Positions 7,219 through 15,193 of a stretch of 43,955 nt of DNA are shown in pieces. The DNA lies in the NCBI RefSeq assembly GCF_024490875.1, contig NZ_JACCLX010000039.1:1-43955 (forward strand), in the 5' to 3' direction. The notes below the pieces were generated by a model. The model worked only from the letters and a program-made list of their open reading frames with translations. It had not been told where the DNA came from and did not search any database. This DNA comes from Methanocaldococcus sp. Lineage in GTDB: Archaea > AGJL01 > Methanococci > Methanococcales > Methanocaldococcaceae. A program made the position numbers and the translations under genes. Position 1 is the first letter of the stretch. Every line of letters starts with the position of its first letter.

Positions 7219-7417
7219 ATTTTTATCCCCTTTGGGGCCTGATTTTATACCCATAGGGCTCCGCCCTATTGCTATACTCCCTATGCATCGCTTCTTAAAA
7301 GAAGCAATGCCTCTTTTTATTTCCCCCTTTGGGGCTTGATTTTAAACCAGAAAGATTAGGATTAAGCGATGAATTAAAACAAATTGTTTCCATCCCCTTT
7401 GGGGCGTGATTTTAGAC
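7219..7417 (-). CRISPR. Three-repeat CRISPR array, decaying away from the leader
   Basis: Three related units lie at about 7219-7250, 7314-7347 and 7386-7417. On the minus strand the best copy (7386-7417, 32 bp) starts GTCTAAAATCACGCCCC, has the palindrome CCCCAAAGGGG, and ends GATGGAAAC. This resembles the Methanocaldococcus repeat family (..TTAAAATCAGAC..GGAATGGAAA) and fixes transcription on the minus strand. The other two have lost the GGAAAC end. Intervals are 38 nt (normal spacer, 7348-7385) and about 63 nt (7251-7313, abnormal). No cas genes are in the window, so it is an orphan array here. Confidence 0.72.
7251..7313. other. Double-hairpin interval within the array
   Basis: The 63-base interval between repeat units 1 and 2 holds two perfect inverted repeats: TAGGGC-TCC-GCCCTA, and GCTTCTT-AAA-AGAAGC, the latter inside a longer GCAT...ATGC frame. 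It is GC-rich for this genome and too long for a normal spacer. It may be an inserted short palindromic element. Confidence 0.5.
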
Positions 7418-7800
7418 AGGACACAATTTGAAGAGATAATTTTCTAAAATTACTTTATTATACTTCTTTATATAGGGGTTATAGTTCGGAGGGTCAATAA
7501 CTGCTATTATTTATATACCTCCGAACTTATATATAAATTTTTCTATTTTTATTTATTTGCTTAAAAATCCTTAAAATTTTTAATATTAACCTAATTATCG
7601 GGGAAAATTGAAGATAGAAACAATTAAGTAAAATCTCCAAAAAATCTTAATAATTTAATAAAATTAAATATTAAAATTAATCAAAACAGGCGACCCTTCG
7701 AAATTTGATAAAAATCCTCTAAATTAAAAAATAAAAATTTTTAGCGAGAGAGGTGATAATAAATAAAGACTAATTTATGGGAGGTATATAGAAGGCAGAG
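7418..7800 (-). promoter_or_regulatory. AT-rich CRISPR leader-like region
   Basis: Gene-free, very AT-rich sequence lies directly upstream (minus strand) of the best-conserved CRISPR repeat, where a leader belongs. It contains TATA-like elements (CTATATAAAG near 7466-7475 and TTTATATATAAG near 7527-7538) and a perfect 10-bp inverted repeat, AGTTCGGAGG/CCTCCGAACT (7483-7492/7518-7527), with a 25-base gap. The region also holds the 3' flank of argF. The leader call rests on position and composition only. Confidence 0.5.
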
Positions 7801-7806
7801 CCCTCT

Positions 7807-8721
7807 CTATGCTTTAAATATAAATTTAAATACTCCTTTTTGGACATGTAATCTATTTTCTGCCTCATCATAGACAACTGAATGCACCCCATCAATTACA
7901 TCGTCAGTTATTTCATAACCTCTATTTGCTGGAAGACAGTGCATAACAATTACATCCTTTTTGGCATACTCTAATAATTTATTATTTATTTGGAATGGAG
8001 GAAATACTTTTAAAACTTCCTCTTTATTTTTCTCATCACCCATACTTACCCAAACATCAGTATATAACACATCAGCATCTTTTGCAGCATCTATTGGATC
8101 GTTAGTTAAAGTTAAAGAACCTTCTCCATACTCTTCAATAATTTCTTTTGCCTTTAACACTACCTTGGCATTTGGCTCATAACCTTTTGGTGTTCCCACA
8201 TATATATCCATTCCTACTAAGGCAGAACCTAAAATTAAAGAATTACATACATTGTTGCCATCTCCCAAATAAGCAATTTTTAATCCTTTAAATTTTCCCT
8301 TATATTCTTTTATTGTCATTAAATCAGCCAATATCTGACAGGGATGAGCCATATCACTTAGTGCATTTATAACTGGAACTGAGGAATACTTCGCCATCTC
8401 CTCTAAATCTCTATGCCTATAAACTCTTGCCACAATTGCATCTACATATCTACTCATAACCCTTGCAGTATCTTTTATTGACTCCTTTTTACCCAAGTGT
8501 ATCTCATTTTGATTCATTATTAAAGGATGACCTCCTAACTCATAAACAGCAATATCAAAACTCATTCTTGTTCTTGTTGAGGGTTTTTCAAATAATATTG
8601 CTACACTCTTACCATCTAAAACTTTTTCGTGTTTTCTTCTATTTTTTTTAAAATATATCCCATAGTCAATAATTTTCAATACATCTTCCCTACTCAAACA
8701 ATCTAAATCCAAAAGATGCAT
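7807..8721 (-). CDS. argF: Ornithine carbamoyltransferase
   Basis: Transfers the carbamoyl group of carbamoyl phosphate to ornithine, giving citrulline in arginine synthesis. The 304-aa protein has every family signature: STRTR (residues 48-52) and HPCQ (126-129) for carbamoyl phosphate, and DVWVSMG (222-228) and HCLP (261-264) for ornithine, which separates it from aspartate carbamoyltransferase. ATG 8721 is chosen because GGTGAT lies four bases upstream; the in-frame GTG at 8730 is part of that ribosome binding site. It is a single gene, divergent from the methyltransferase at 8819. Confidence 0.96.
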   Translation of the reverse strand: MHLLDLDCLSREDVLKIIDYGIYFKKNRRKHEKVLDGKSVAILFEKPSTRTRMSFDIAVYELGGHPLIMNQNEIHLGKKESIKDTARVMSRYVDAIVARVYRHRDLEEMAKYSSVPVINALSDMAHPCQILADLMTIKEYKGKFKGLKIAYLGDGNNVCNSLILGSALVGMDIYVGTPKGYEPNAKVVLKAKEIIEEYGEGSLTLTNDPIDAAKDADVLYTDVWVSMGDEKNKEEVLKVFPPFQINNKLLEYAKKDVIVMHCLPANRGYEITDDVIDGVHSVVYDEAENRLHVQKGVFKFIFKA

Positions 8722-8818
8722 TAATATCACCTTTAAGGATAAAATTACATAAAATTTTATTTATAGTTGGAGATTAATATTTTAATTTAAACAAAGTTAT
8801 AAACATTTTGGTGATACA

Positions 8819-9415
8819 ATGCACTATTTCTCTGAACGTCCTACTACAAAATCAGACATTAAAATTATTGAAGATATATTAAGAGGCAAAAAATTGAAAT
8901 TTAAAACTGACTCTGGCGTTTTTTCTCATGGTAAGGTAGATAAAGGAACTAAAATTTTGATTGAAAATGTGGAAGTTAATAAAGATGATGATATCTTAGA
9001 TTTAGGTTGTGGTTATGGAGTTATTGGAATATCTTTGGCTGATGAAGTAAAGTCAGTTACAATGGTGGATATAAATAGAAGATCTTTAAAATTGGCAAAG
9101 GAAAATATAAAGTTAAATAATTTAGAAAATCAAAATATAAAAGTTATTTACAGTGACTTATATGAAAATATTAAAAACCGTAAGTTTGATAAAATTATAA
9201 CCAACCCTCCAATAAGGGCTGGGAAGGAAGTTCTTCACAGAATTATTAAAGAAGGCAAGGAGATGTTAAAGGATAGAGGAGAAATTTGGGTAGTTATACA
9301 GACAAAACAAGGAGCTAAATCATTAGCAAAGTTTATGAAAGAAGTTTTTGGAAATGTTGAAACTGTTACAATTAAAGGAGGATATAGAGTTCTAAAGTCT
9401 GTAAAGAAAAAATAA
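8819..9415 (+). CDS. SAM-dependent methyltransferase, RsmC-like
   Basis: A 198-aa class I methyltransferase. Motif I is DLGCGYGVIG (61-70), the acidic ribose-binding residue follows in MVDINRRSL, and the catalytic N-P-P motif is TNPPIRAG (128-135). That motif is typical of N-methyltransferases acting on nucleic acid bases and places the protein with the RsmC/RlmG group (16S/23S rRNA guanine N2). It appears to be the counterpart of M. jannaschii MJ0882, known structurally; its RNA substrate is not established as far as I know. It starts at an ATG after GGTGAT and is divergent from argF, as in M. jannaschii. Confidence 0.9.
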   Translation: MHYFSERPTTKSDIKIIEDILRGKKLKFKTDSGVFSHGKVDKGTKILIENVEVNKDDDILDLGCGYGVIGISLADEVKSVTMVDINRRSLKLAKENIKLNNLENQNIKVIYSDLYENIKNRKFDKIITNPPIRAGKEVLHRIIKEGKEMLKDRGEIWVVIQTKQGAKSLAKFMKEVFGNVETVTIKGGYRVLKSVKKK

Positions 9416-9453
9416 ATATAATATTAGTCAATATACAGTAATTTAAATATACT

Positions 9454-9466
9454 ACAATAATATTGT
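9454..9466. promoter_or_regulatory. Palindrome upstream of the permease
   Basis: ACAATA-A-TATTGT is a perfect inverted repeat. It sits just after a TATA-like TTTAAATATA (9442-9451), between that box and the expected start of the permease transcript. It may be an operator; its AT-rich composition makes chance symmetry possible. Confidence 0.3.
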
Positions 9467-9499
9467 TATAAAATCTCAACAAAACTTAGGAGGGATTAC

Positions 9500-10813
9500 A
9501 TGCTGGAGAAAATTGCAGAATATTTTGAGTTTGAGAAGTATAATACAAATTTTAGAATTGAGACATTGGCAGGAATAACAACATTTATGACAATGGCATA
9601 CATTATCTTTGTGAATCCACAGATATTAAGTGCTACAGGGATGGACTTTGGGGCAGTTATGGCAGTTATGGTTGCAACCTGTATATCATCTGCGATAGCC
9701 ACATTGTTAATGGGTGTTTTTGCAAGGTATCCATTTGCACTCGCTCCTGGAATGGGGTTAAATGCATACTTTACCTATGGTGTTTGTTTAGGAATGGGAA
9801 TTGATTGGAGAGTTGCCTTAGGAGCAGTATTTATATCTGGGATATTGTTTGTAATTTTAACACTTACAAAAATAAGAACAATGATATTTAACGCAATTCC
9901 AAATGCTATAAAATATGGAACTGCTGTTGGTATTGGTTTGTTTATTGCATTTATTGGTTTGAAAAATGCTGGAATTATTGTTGAAAGTAAAGCAACATTG
10001 GTTACATTAGGTAATTTATTAGAACCATCAACATTACTGGCAATGTTTGGAATATTTTTAACAGGGATTTTACTTTGTAGAAGAATTGTTGGGGCTATTT
10101 TGTGGGGAATAATAATTACTGCGTTGATTGGGATGATTTTAGGAATAACACCCTTCCCAGATGGAATAGTTTCAATGCCTCCATCAATAGAACCAACATT
10201 TATGAAATTGGATGTTGTGGGGGCCTTAAATTTAGGATTACTAACTATAGTATTGTCATTCTTCTTTGTTGATTTATTCGATACATTGGGGACATTGAGT
10301 GCTTTGAGTTCACAGGCAGGTTATTTAAAGGATGGAAAACTACCAAGGGCTGAGAGAGCATTAATGTCAGATTCTCTTGGAACAGTTATTGGCTCAATTT
10401 TAGGAACATCAACAGTAACCACATACATAGAATCTGCCGCAGGAATTGCAGTTGGAGGAAGAACTGGCTTTGTTTCAATAATTGTGGCTTTACTGTTTTT
10501 GTTGGCTTTATTCTTTTATCCTATTGTAAAGGTAATCCCAACCTACGCAACAGCGTCAGCATTGGTTGTTGTTGGGGCATTAATGATGACTTGTGTAAAA
10601 TACATAGATTGGGACGACATTTCAGAGGCAATTCCTGCATTTATAACATTAATATCAATTCCATTGACTTTCAGTATAGCAACTGGTTTAGCACTGGGCT
10701 TTATAACTTACCCAATATTAAAAGTATTTAGTGGAAAAGCAAAAAAAGTTCATTGGCTCGTTTATGTATTGGCAGTAGCTTTTGCCTTAAGATTTGTCTA
10801 CCTTTCTGGATAA
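9500..10813 (+). CDS. Purine permease, AzgA/NCS2 family
   Basis: A 437-aa transporter with 12 or more hydrophobic segments. Family marks are FALAPGMGLNAYF (79-91), the substrate/proton region FFVDLFDTLGT (255-265) and TYIESAAGI (308-316). These are the hypoxanthine/adenine/guanine (AzgA-like) branch of the nucleobase-cation symporters rather than the uracil/xanthine branch. It likely imports purine bases with protons. The start at ATG follows AGGAGGGATT. It is followed by two T8 tracts (10827-10834, 10857-10864) and appears monocistronic. It sits between genes I remember as neighbours in M. jannaschii, so its place here may be a rearrangement. Confidence 0.9.
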   Translation: MLEKIAEYFEFEKYNTNFRIETLAGITTFMTMAYIIFVNPQILSATGMDFGAVMAVMVATCISSAIATLLMGVFARYPFALAPGMGLNAYFTYGVCLGMGIDWRVALGAVFISGILFVILTLTKIRTMIFNAIPNAIKYGTAVGIGLFIAFIGLKNAGIIVESKATLVTLGNLLEPSTLLAMFGIFLTGILLCRRIVGAILWGIIITALIGMILGITPFPDGIVSMPPSIEPTFMKLDVVGALNLGLLTIVLSFFFVDLFDTLGTLSALSSQAGYLKDGKLPRAERALMSDSLGTVIGSILGTSTVTTYIESAAGIAVGGRTGFVSIIVALLFLLALFFYPIVKVIPTYATASALVVVGALMMTCVKYIDWDDISEAIPAFITLISIPLTFSIATGLALGFITYPILKVFSGKAKKVHWLVYVLAVAFALRFVYLSG

Positions 10814-10826
10814 ATTATAAAAATTC

Positions 10827-10864
10827 TTTTTTTTGAAAACTAATTTTACAGTATTATTTTTTTT
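10827..10864 (+). terminator. Oligo-T terminator after the permease
   Basis: Two runs of eight T (10827-10834 and 10857-10864) follow the permease stop within 55 bases. Oligo-T tracts on the coding strand are sufficient for intrinsic termination by archaeal RNA polymerase. This separates the permease from the accessory operon at 10952. Confidence 0.55.
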
Positions 10865-10951
10865 GTAAAGTATTAAATTTGATGCTCGATAACGTAAAAA
10901 CCATTAATATTAAAATATTAAAAGATAAAAATTATTAATAGTGGTGGAAAA

Positions 10952-12286
10952 ATGAACTCTTATTATGATACAATTCCAAATTTTAAATATTGGGATGTAG
11001 AGGCATGGAAAGAATATATTCAAAATTATATCGTCCCAATTTATGAAAATACAAAATATCTTTTAGAACTTAAAGATAAACTTTATTTTTATGTAGATAT
11101 GTCCTTAGAAATGGTAAATCAATGTGAGAAAAAGATACTACCTTTCTTTGTTGGAGATATTGATGAAAATGGAAATTATAAAGAAAATAGCCTTGCAAGA
11201 TTAATTTATTTAATGTTTGGAATATATGTTGAACCAAAGGAATTTGCTAACACTATAAAAGAACTTGGAGAAGAGGGATTAAAAGATATTAAAATAAAAT
11301 CTAAAAACAAAGATGAATGGGCATTTATTAAGTTTTTAGAGGAGATGTATAATTATAGTTCAGAGATTATTGAAAAATTGAAAATTGATATTCAAACATC
11401 TATTAAGATTGATGATATAATACAAAACCCAGATAAAATTTTAGACATTTTAAAGGAACTTTATAAAGTATGCGTTTCTTTTAGTGCGAATTATAATTAT
11501 TACACATTCTTTGTTATAAGTTCTTATGGAATCCATTGGAAATATTTAGTTTCAGCATATCCAAAATTAAATGAGCATTTTGGGGAGATAAAAGAATTTT
11601 TAGGATTTTGTCCTATGTTTGTTCCAGATGTTAATAGTGATGCATTTAAAAAAGATTATACAATATGGTATTATGAAAAAGGGAGTATTGGAGATAGTTT
11701 GTTTAATATGCAAATAATTTTATGGCATTTCTTTGATTTTTTCAATTATGAAAAATATTATGATTATTATTTTGAATATGAAAAATATAAAGAGGGTTAT
11801 GAAAAATTTTATGAAATTTTTAAATATATTGTTGAAAAGCCCGAGAACTTAAAAGAAACATACAAAGAACTTGTTAAAAAATCCCTTGAAAATGTATTTG
11901 AGGAAATAAATATTGAAAATGCAAAAATAAATTTAAAAGATGTGTATCTCTTTATAATAGATGAAAAATATATTGTGAAATGGCCAAAAAAAGAAATTGT
12001 AGATAGATATTATCATGCTAAAAATGATTACAGAAACAATAAAATAATTTATAGAACTAAATATAATTATGAAATACCTTATGAAGAAGAATTATCAAAA
12101 CCCAAAATTTTACTTTTTGATTTTTTAAATAAAGTTGCTCCTATCTTATTTTTAAAACTTGCAATAATTTTAACTATTGAGAACAGTGAATATTGGGAAA
12201 TTACTAACTATGGAAAGTTGCCTATTTTAATGTATTATGGTGATTTCTTAAGAGACTTTCCATACAGATTGAGGAGATTAAAATGA
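10952..12286 (+). CDS. Unrecognised protein, first gene of accessory operon (444 aa)
   Basis: I do not recognise this protein. It is soluble-looking, rich in Tyr, Phe, Lys and Glu, and probably mostly helical. Residues about 255-300 form an extraordinary aromatic stretch (NYEKYYDYYFEYEKYKEGYE) that could be a coiled coil or packing surface. There is no P-loop, no cysteine cluster and no signal peptide. It starts at ATG after GTGGTGG and ends in an ATGA overlap with the next gene, so the two products are probably translated together and interact. Relative to M. jannaschii it lies between the methyltransferase and trm5 genes I remember as adjacent, so it looks like inserted accessory DNA. Confidence 0.8.
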   Translation: MNSYYDTIPNFKYWDVEAWKEYIQNYIVPIYENTKYLLELKDKLYFYVDMSLEMVNQCEKKILPFFVGDIDENGNYKENSLARLIYLMFGIYVEPKEFANTIKELGEEGLKDIKIKSKNKDEWAFIKFLEEMYNYSSEIIEKLKIDIQTSIKIDDIIQNPDKILDILKELYKVCVSFSANYNYYTFFVISSYGIHWKYLVSAYPKLNEHFGEIKEFLGFCPMFVPDVNSDAFKKDYTIWYYEKGSIGDSLFNMQIILWHFFDFFNYEKYYDYYFEYEKYKEGYEKFYEIFKYIVEKPENLKETYKELVKKSLENVFEEINIENAKINLKDVYLFIIDEKYIVKWPKKEIVDRYYHAKNDYRNNKIIYRTKYNYEIPYEEELSKPKILLFDFLNKVAPILFLKLAIILTIENSEYWEITNYGKLPILMYYGDFLRDFPYRLRRLK

Positions 12287-14160
12287 ATGAAAAAATTCTA
12301 TTAAAATATGAAGATAAATATAAAGATAGAGAAAAAAGAAGAAAAATAACTGATAAAAAACAACAAAAAGAAAATAAAAGTTCTCAAATCATCAACATTT
12401 CAAAACAAAAAGAACTTAAAGAAAAAACTATAAGCAATGAAGAGACAAAAATTTTTGAAATTCCAAAAATTGTTTTTGATAATGCAAAATTAAACTTTAA
12501 ACATGTTATTTTAGAGAAAAATATAACTCTACAAAGAAAAAATCTCGAACTGAAAATACCAAACATCAAACTAACAACTCCATATTATGAATTTTTAAAT
12601 ATAAATGTAGATAAAAGCTTTAACATTACAAAAGCTGAAAACTCTTTATTAATTCCAAAATTTGAGACTATATTTCCAAATATTACATTTTTAAATGCTG
12701 GAATTAACATAGAATTTAACATTTCAAAAGATAAAAATGACTTATACATTCCAAAAGTTAAAATTTTAAATCCAGAAATTGAATACACTCAAAATAAATT
12801 AAATAGCGATTATCTAATCTTAAAACAGATAGAAAAGAGTTTTAGTATTCCTAAGATTGCTATTTCAGAACCTTCACTAAATATTACTGATTTTAGGGGA
12901 CTTAAAATGGCTAAAAACTTGGGAATTAAAGAAACTCTTAATATTCAGAAAGAAAAACAAGAATCTGTAATTAAAGGAATTAAAGAAGATACATTAACAG
13001 AAAAAATTGAAATAGTAAATACTACTGTTTCAAACGCAAATGAAACCAAAGAAACAGAAATTGAAGAATTTAAAGAGCCTATAGAATTTTTATTTGGTGG
13101 TAATGTTGAGGGAATAAAAAGAGGAGAACCATTAATTGTTTTATTTAAAGATTATAAAGATGACAACTACATTCAAACATTTGAGACATTATTATTAAGA
13201 ATTTGTAGAGAAAAATATGGAGGAATCCCAGAAGTTAAAAAGCTAAGTTTAAAGGAGGATTGGAACAAATATGAGATTGAAAGATACCTCGATGAAGGAA
13301 ACATATTTCTTATAGAGTTAGATTCTAAAAATGACATAGATAAAGATAATCTTGCCGATAGATTATGGGCAATATTTTCAAAAGAAAGAGGAATTGTTAT
13401 TTTCTATACAAAATCTGAAAATATCTTTGAAAAATACAAAACAATCCTAAACGAAATAAAGTGGAACAAATTAAATTTAAAAGCAAAAATCATTGAAATA
13501 ATCCCAAGAAAATTATCCTTTGAAGAAAAAATTAATATTACAAAAGCACTTTTTGGTTTTGTTGATATAGAAAATGCTCCGCAAACTGCACCAATGGATG
13601 CTATCCTTAATTTTGCCAAAGAAAAATATAAAGAAATACTTGAAAAAATTAACAATAAATATTATACTACCTTAGGAATCATAAATGAAGGAGAAAACGA
13701 AAGTAAAGAGCATATAAATGTAAAATCCTTTGTCACTCATTGTTTAATCAAAAAACTTGAAAAAGATGAAAAAATTCAAAAAGACGACAAAGAAAAAGAT
13801 TGGGATGCTATTAAAGAAAACATCATCAAAACCGAACATCCAAAGGAAGGAAAGAACAAGAATATAATTGTTGATGTGTATTTTGTTGATAGAGATGAGA
13901 ACTACGAAATTGAAACATTATTTGAAGAGGGCTTTGGAAAAATCCACAAAACGATAGAGAAATACAACCCAAATGAAAAAATTAACATTGTTATTGAAAA
14001 CATAACTGCTTTCTTGCACGCAAAAGAATTCTTTGATTTAATAAATCTTATTGAGAATAAACAAAGATATAAGAATTTACAAATCAATTTATACACACTT
14101 GATATAAAAAATAAAAAATTAATAAATCTAAAAGATTATTTAAAGGCATTAAAACGGTGA
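12283..14160 (+). CDS. Repeat protein with nuclease-like C-terminus, second gene of accessory operon (625 aa)
   Basis: No named family recognised. Residues 1-57 are a charged Lys-rich tail. Residues 58-200 hold five tandem units marked by Ile-Pro at 60-61, 92-93, 124-125, 156-157 and 189-190: spacing 32, 32, 32, 33, probably beta-rich. Residues 265-425 look like an alpha/beta Rossmann-type domain (PLIVLFKDY, IFLIELD, GIVIFYTKS) without a Walker A motif. Residues 470-625 resemble PD-(D/E)XK nucleases of the E-x-E-T kind: ESKEH (473-477) in the first helix, D531 in IIVDVYF, then E542 and E544 in YEIETLF. The final catalytic Lys is not obvious, so activity is uncertain. It overlaps the gene at 10952 by four bases and is followed four bases later by trm5. 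Confidence 0.8.
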   Translation: MNEKILLKYEDKYKDREKRRKITDKKQQKENKSSQIINISKQKELKEKTISNEETKIFEIPKIVFDNAKLNFKHVILEKNITLQRKNLELKIPNIKLTTPYYEFLNINVDKSFNITKAENSLLIPKFETIFPNITFLNAGINIEFNISKDKNDLYIPKVKILNPEIEYTQNKLNSDYLILKQIEKSFSIPKIAISEPSLNITDFRGLKMAKNLGIKETLNIQKEKQESVIKGIKEDTLTEKIEIVNTTVSNANETKETEIEEFKEPIEFLFGGNVEGIKRGEPLIVLFKDYKDDNYIQTFETLLLRICREKYGGIPEVKKLSLKEDWNKYEIERYLDEGNIFLIELDSKNDIDKDNLADRLWAIFSKERGIVIFYTKSENIFEKYKTILNEIKWNKLNLKAKIIEIIPRKLSFEEKINITKALFGFVDIENAPQTAPMDAILNFAKEKYKEILEKINNKYYTTLGIINEGENESKEHINVKSFVTHCLIKKLEKDEKIQKDDKEKDWDAIKENIIKTEHPKEGKNKNIIVDVYFVDRDENYEIETLFEEGFGKIHKTIEKYNPNEKINIVIENITAFLHAKEFFDLINLIENKQRYKNLQINLYTLDIKNKKLINLKDYLKALKR

Positions 14161-14164
14161 GAAA

Positions 14165-15178
14165 TTGGTTTTATGTGCAAAGGTCTATGCCAAAGAAGGA
14201 GAAAAAATAAGAAGATTGTTGTTAGAAAACAAATTGCTAAATAAAAATTACAAAATAGTAAAGGAGGGAGATTTTTTATACATTCCATTAAATGAAGAGA
14301 ATTTAAAGAATATTAATTTAAAAGATTTAATTCCAAATATTGAAATAGTTGAAAAAGATTTAAAGAAAAAAGAGATTAAAAGAAAACCAAGTTTTAGAGA
14401 AGTTATATCAAAAAGATTTAGAAAGGAGATTGATGAGGGATTAATATCTTTATCTTATGATGTTATTGGAGATTTAGTAATTTTGCAAATATCTGATGAA
14501 ATTGATGAAAAAACGAGAAAGGAGATTGGAGAAATTGCATATAAATTAATTCCATGTAAAGGAGTTTTTAGAAGAAAAAGTGAGGTTAAGGGAGAGTTTA
14601 GAGTTAGAGAGTTGGAGCATTTAGCGGGAGAGAATAGAACTTTAACACTACACAAAGAAAATGGTTATAGATTGTATGTTGATATTGCGAAGGTTTATTT
14701 CTCTCCAAGGTTAAGTGGTGAAAGAGCAAGAATTATGAAAAAAGTTAATTTAAACGATATAGTTGTTGATATGTTTGCAGGAGTTGGACCCTTTTCAATT
14801 GCATGCAGAAACGCTAAAAAAATATATGCCATAGATATAAATCCACATGCAATAGAACTTTTAAAAAGAAATATAAAATTAAATAAATTAGAGCATAAAA
14901 TAATTCCTATATTGAGCGATGTTAGAGATGTTGAAGTTAGGGGAAATAGAGTTATAATGAATTTGCCAAAATACTCCCATAAATTTATAGATAAAGCATT
15001 AGAAATAGTAAATGAGGGAGGAGTTATACATTACTATACAATTGGCTCTGATTTTGACGAGGCAATAAAGTTATTTGAAAAAAAATGTGATTGTAAAGTA
15101 TTAGAAAAGAGAATTGTCAAAAGTTATGCTCCACGAGAGTATGTTTTATCTTTAGACTTTAAAATTCTTAAAAAATAA
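14165..15178 (+). CDS. trm5: tRNA (guanine37-N1)-methyltransferase Trm5
   Basis: Makes m1G37 next to the anticodon, preventing +1 frameshifting. The 337-aa protein has the N-terminal D1 domain (residues 1-70), the D2/D3 Rossmann methyltransferase with VDMFAGVGPFSIACR (201-215), the SAM-binding aspartate in AIDINPHA, and NLPK (266-269) in place of NPPY. Glu186-Arg187 and Arg146 align, with an offset of one, with catalytic residues I recall from M. jannaschii Trm5. It starts at TTG 14165, backed by GGTGAG three bases earlier that overlaps the stop of the upstream gene. rfcL follows 15 bases on. Confidence 0.95.
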   Translation: MVLCAKVYAKEGEKIRRLLLENKLLNKNYKIVKEGDFLYIPLNEENLKNINLKDLIPNIEIVEKDLKKKEIKRKPSFREVISKRFRKEIDEGLISLSYDVIGDLVILQISDEIDEKTRKEIGEIAYKLIPCKGVFRRKSEVKGEFRVRELEHLAGENRTLTLHKENGYRLYVDIAKVYFSPRLSGERARIMKKVNLNDIVVDMFAGVGPFSIACRNAKKIYAIDINPHAIELLKRNIKLNKLEHKIIPILSDVRDVEVRGNRVIMNLPKYSHKFIDKALEIVNEGGVIHYYTIGSDFDEAIKLFEKKCDCKVLEKRIVKSYAPREYVLSLDFKILKK

Positions 15179-15193
15179 AGTTTAGGGATTTTT

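Noticed and set aside
7200-7420. GC-rich palindromes CCCCTTTGGGG read as terminators of argF
   Set aside because: They recur three times with long shared flanks and a 38-base spacing, which fits CRISPR repeats; they are also about 400 bases beyond the argF stop.
12384-14096. Antisense frames inside the 625-aa gene
   Set aside because: They are shadows of a strongly A-biased coding strand; peptides are Phe/Ile/Ser-rich without starts supported by binding sites.
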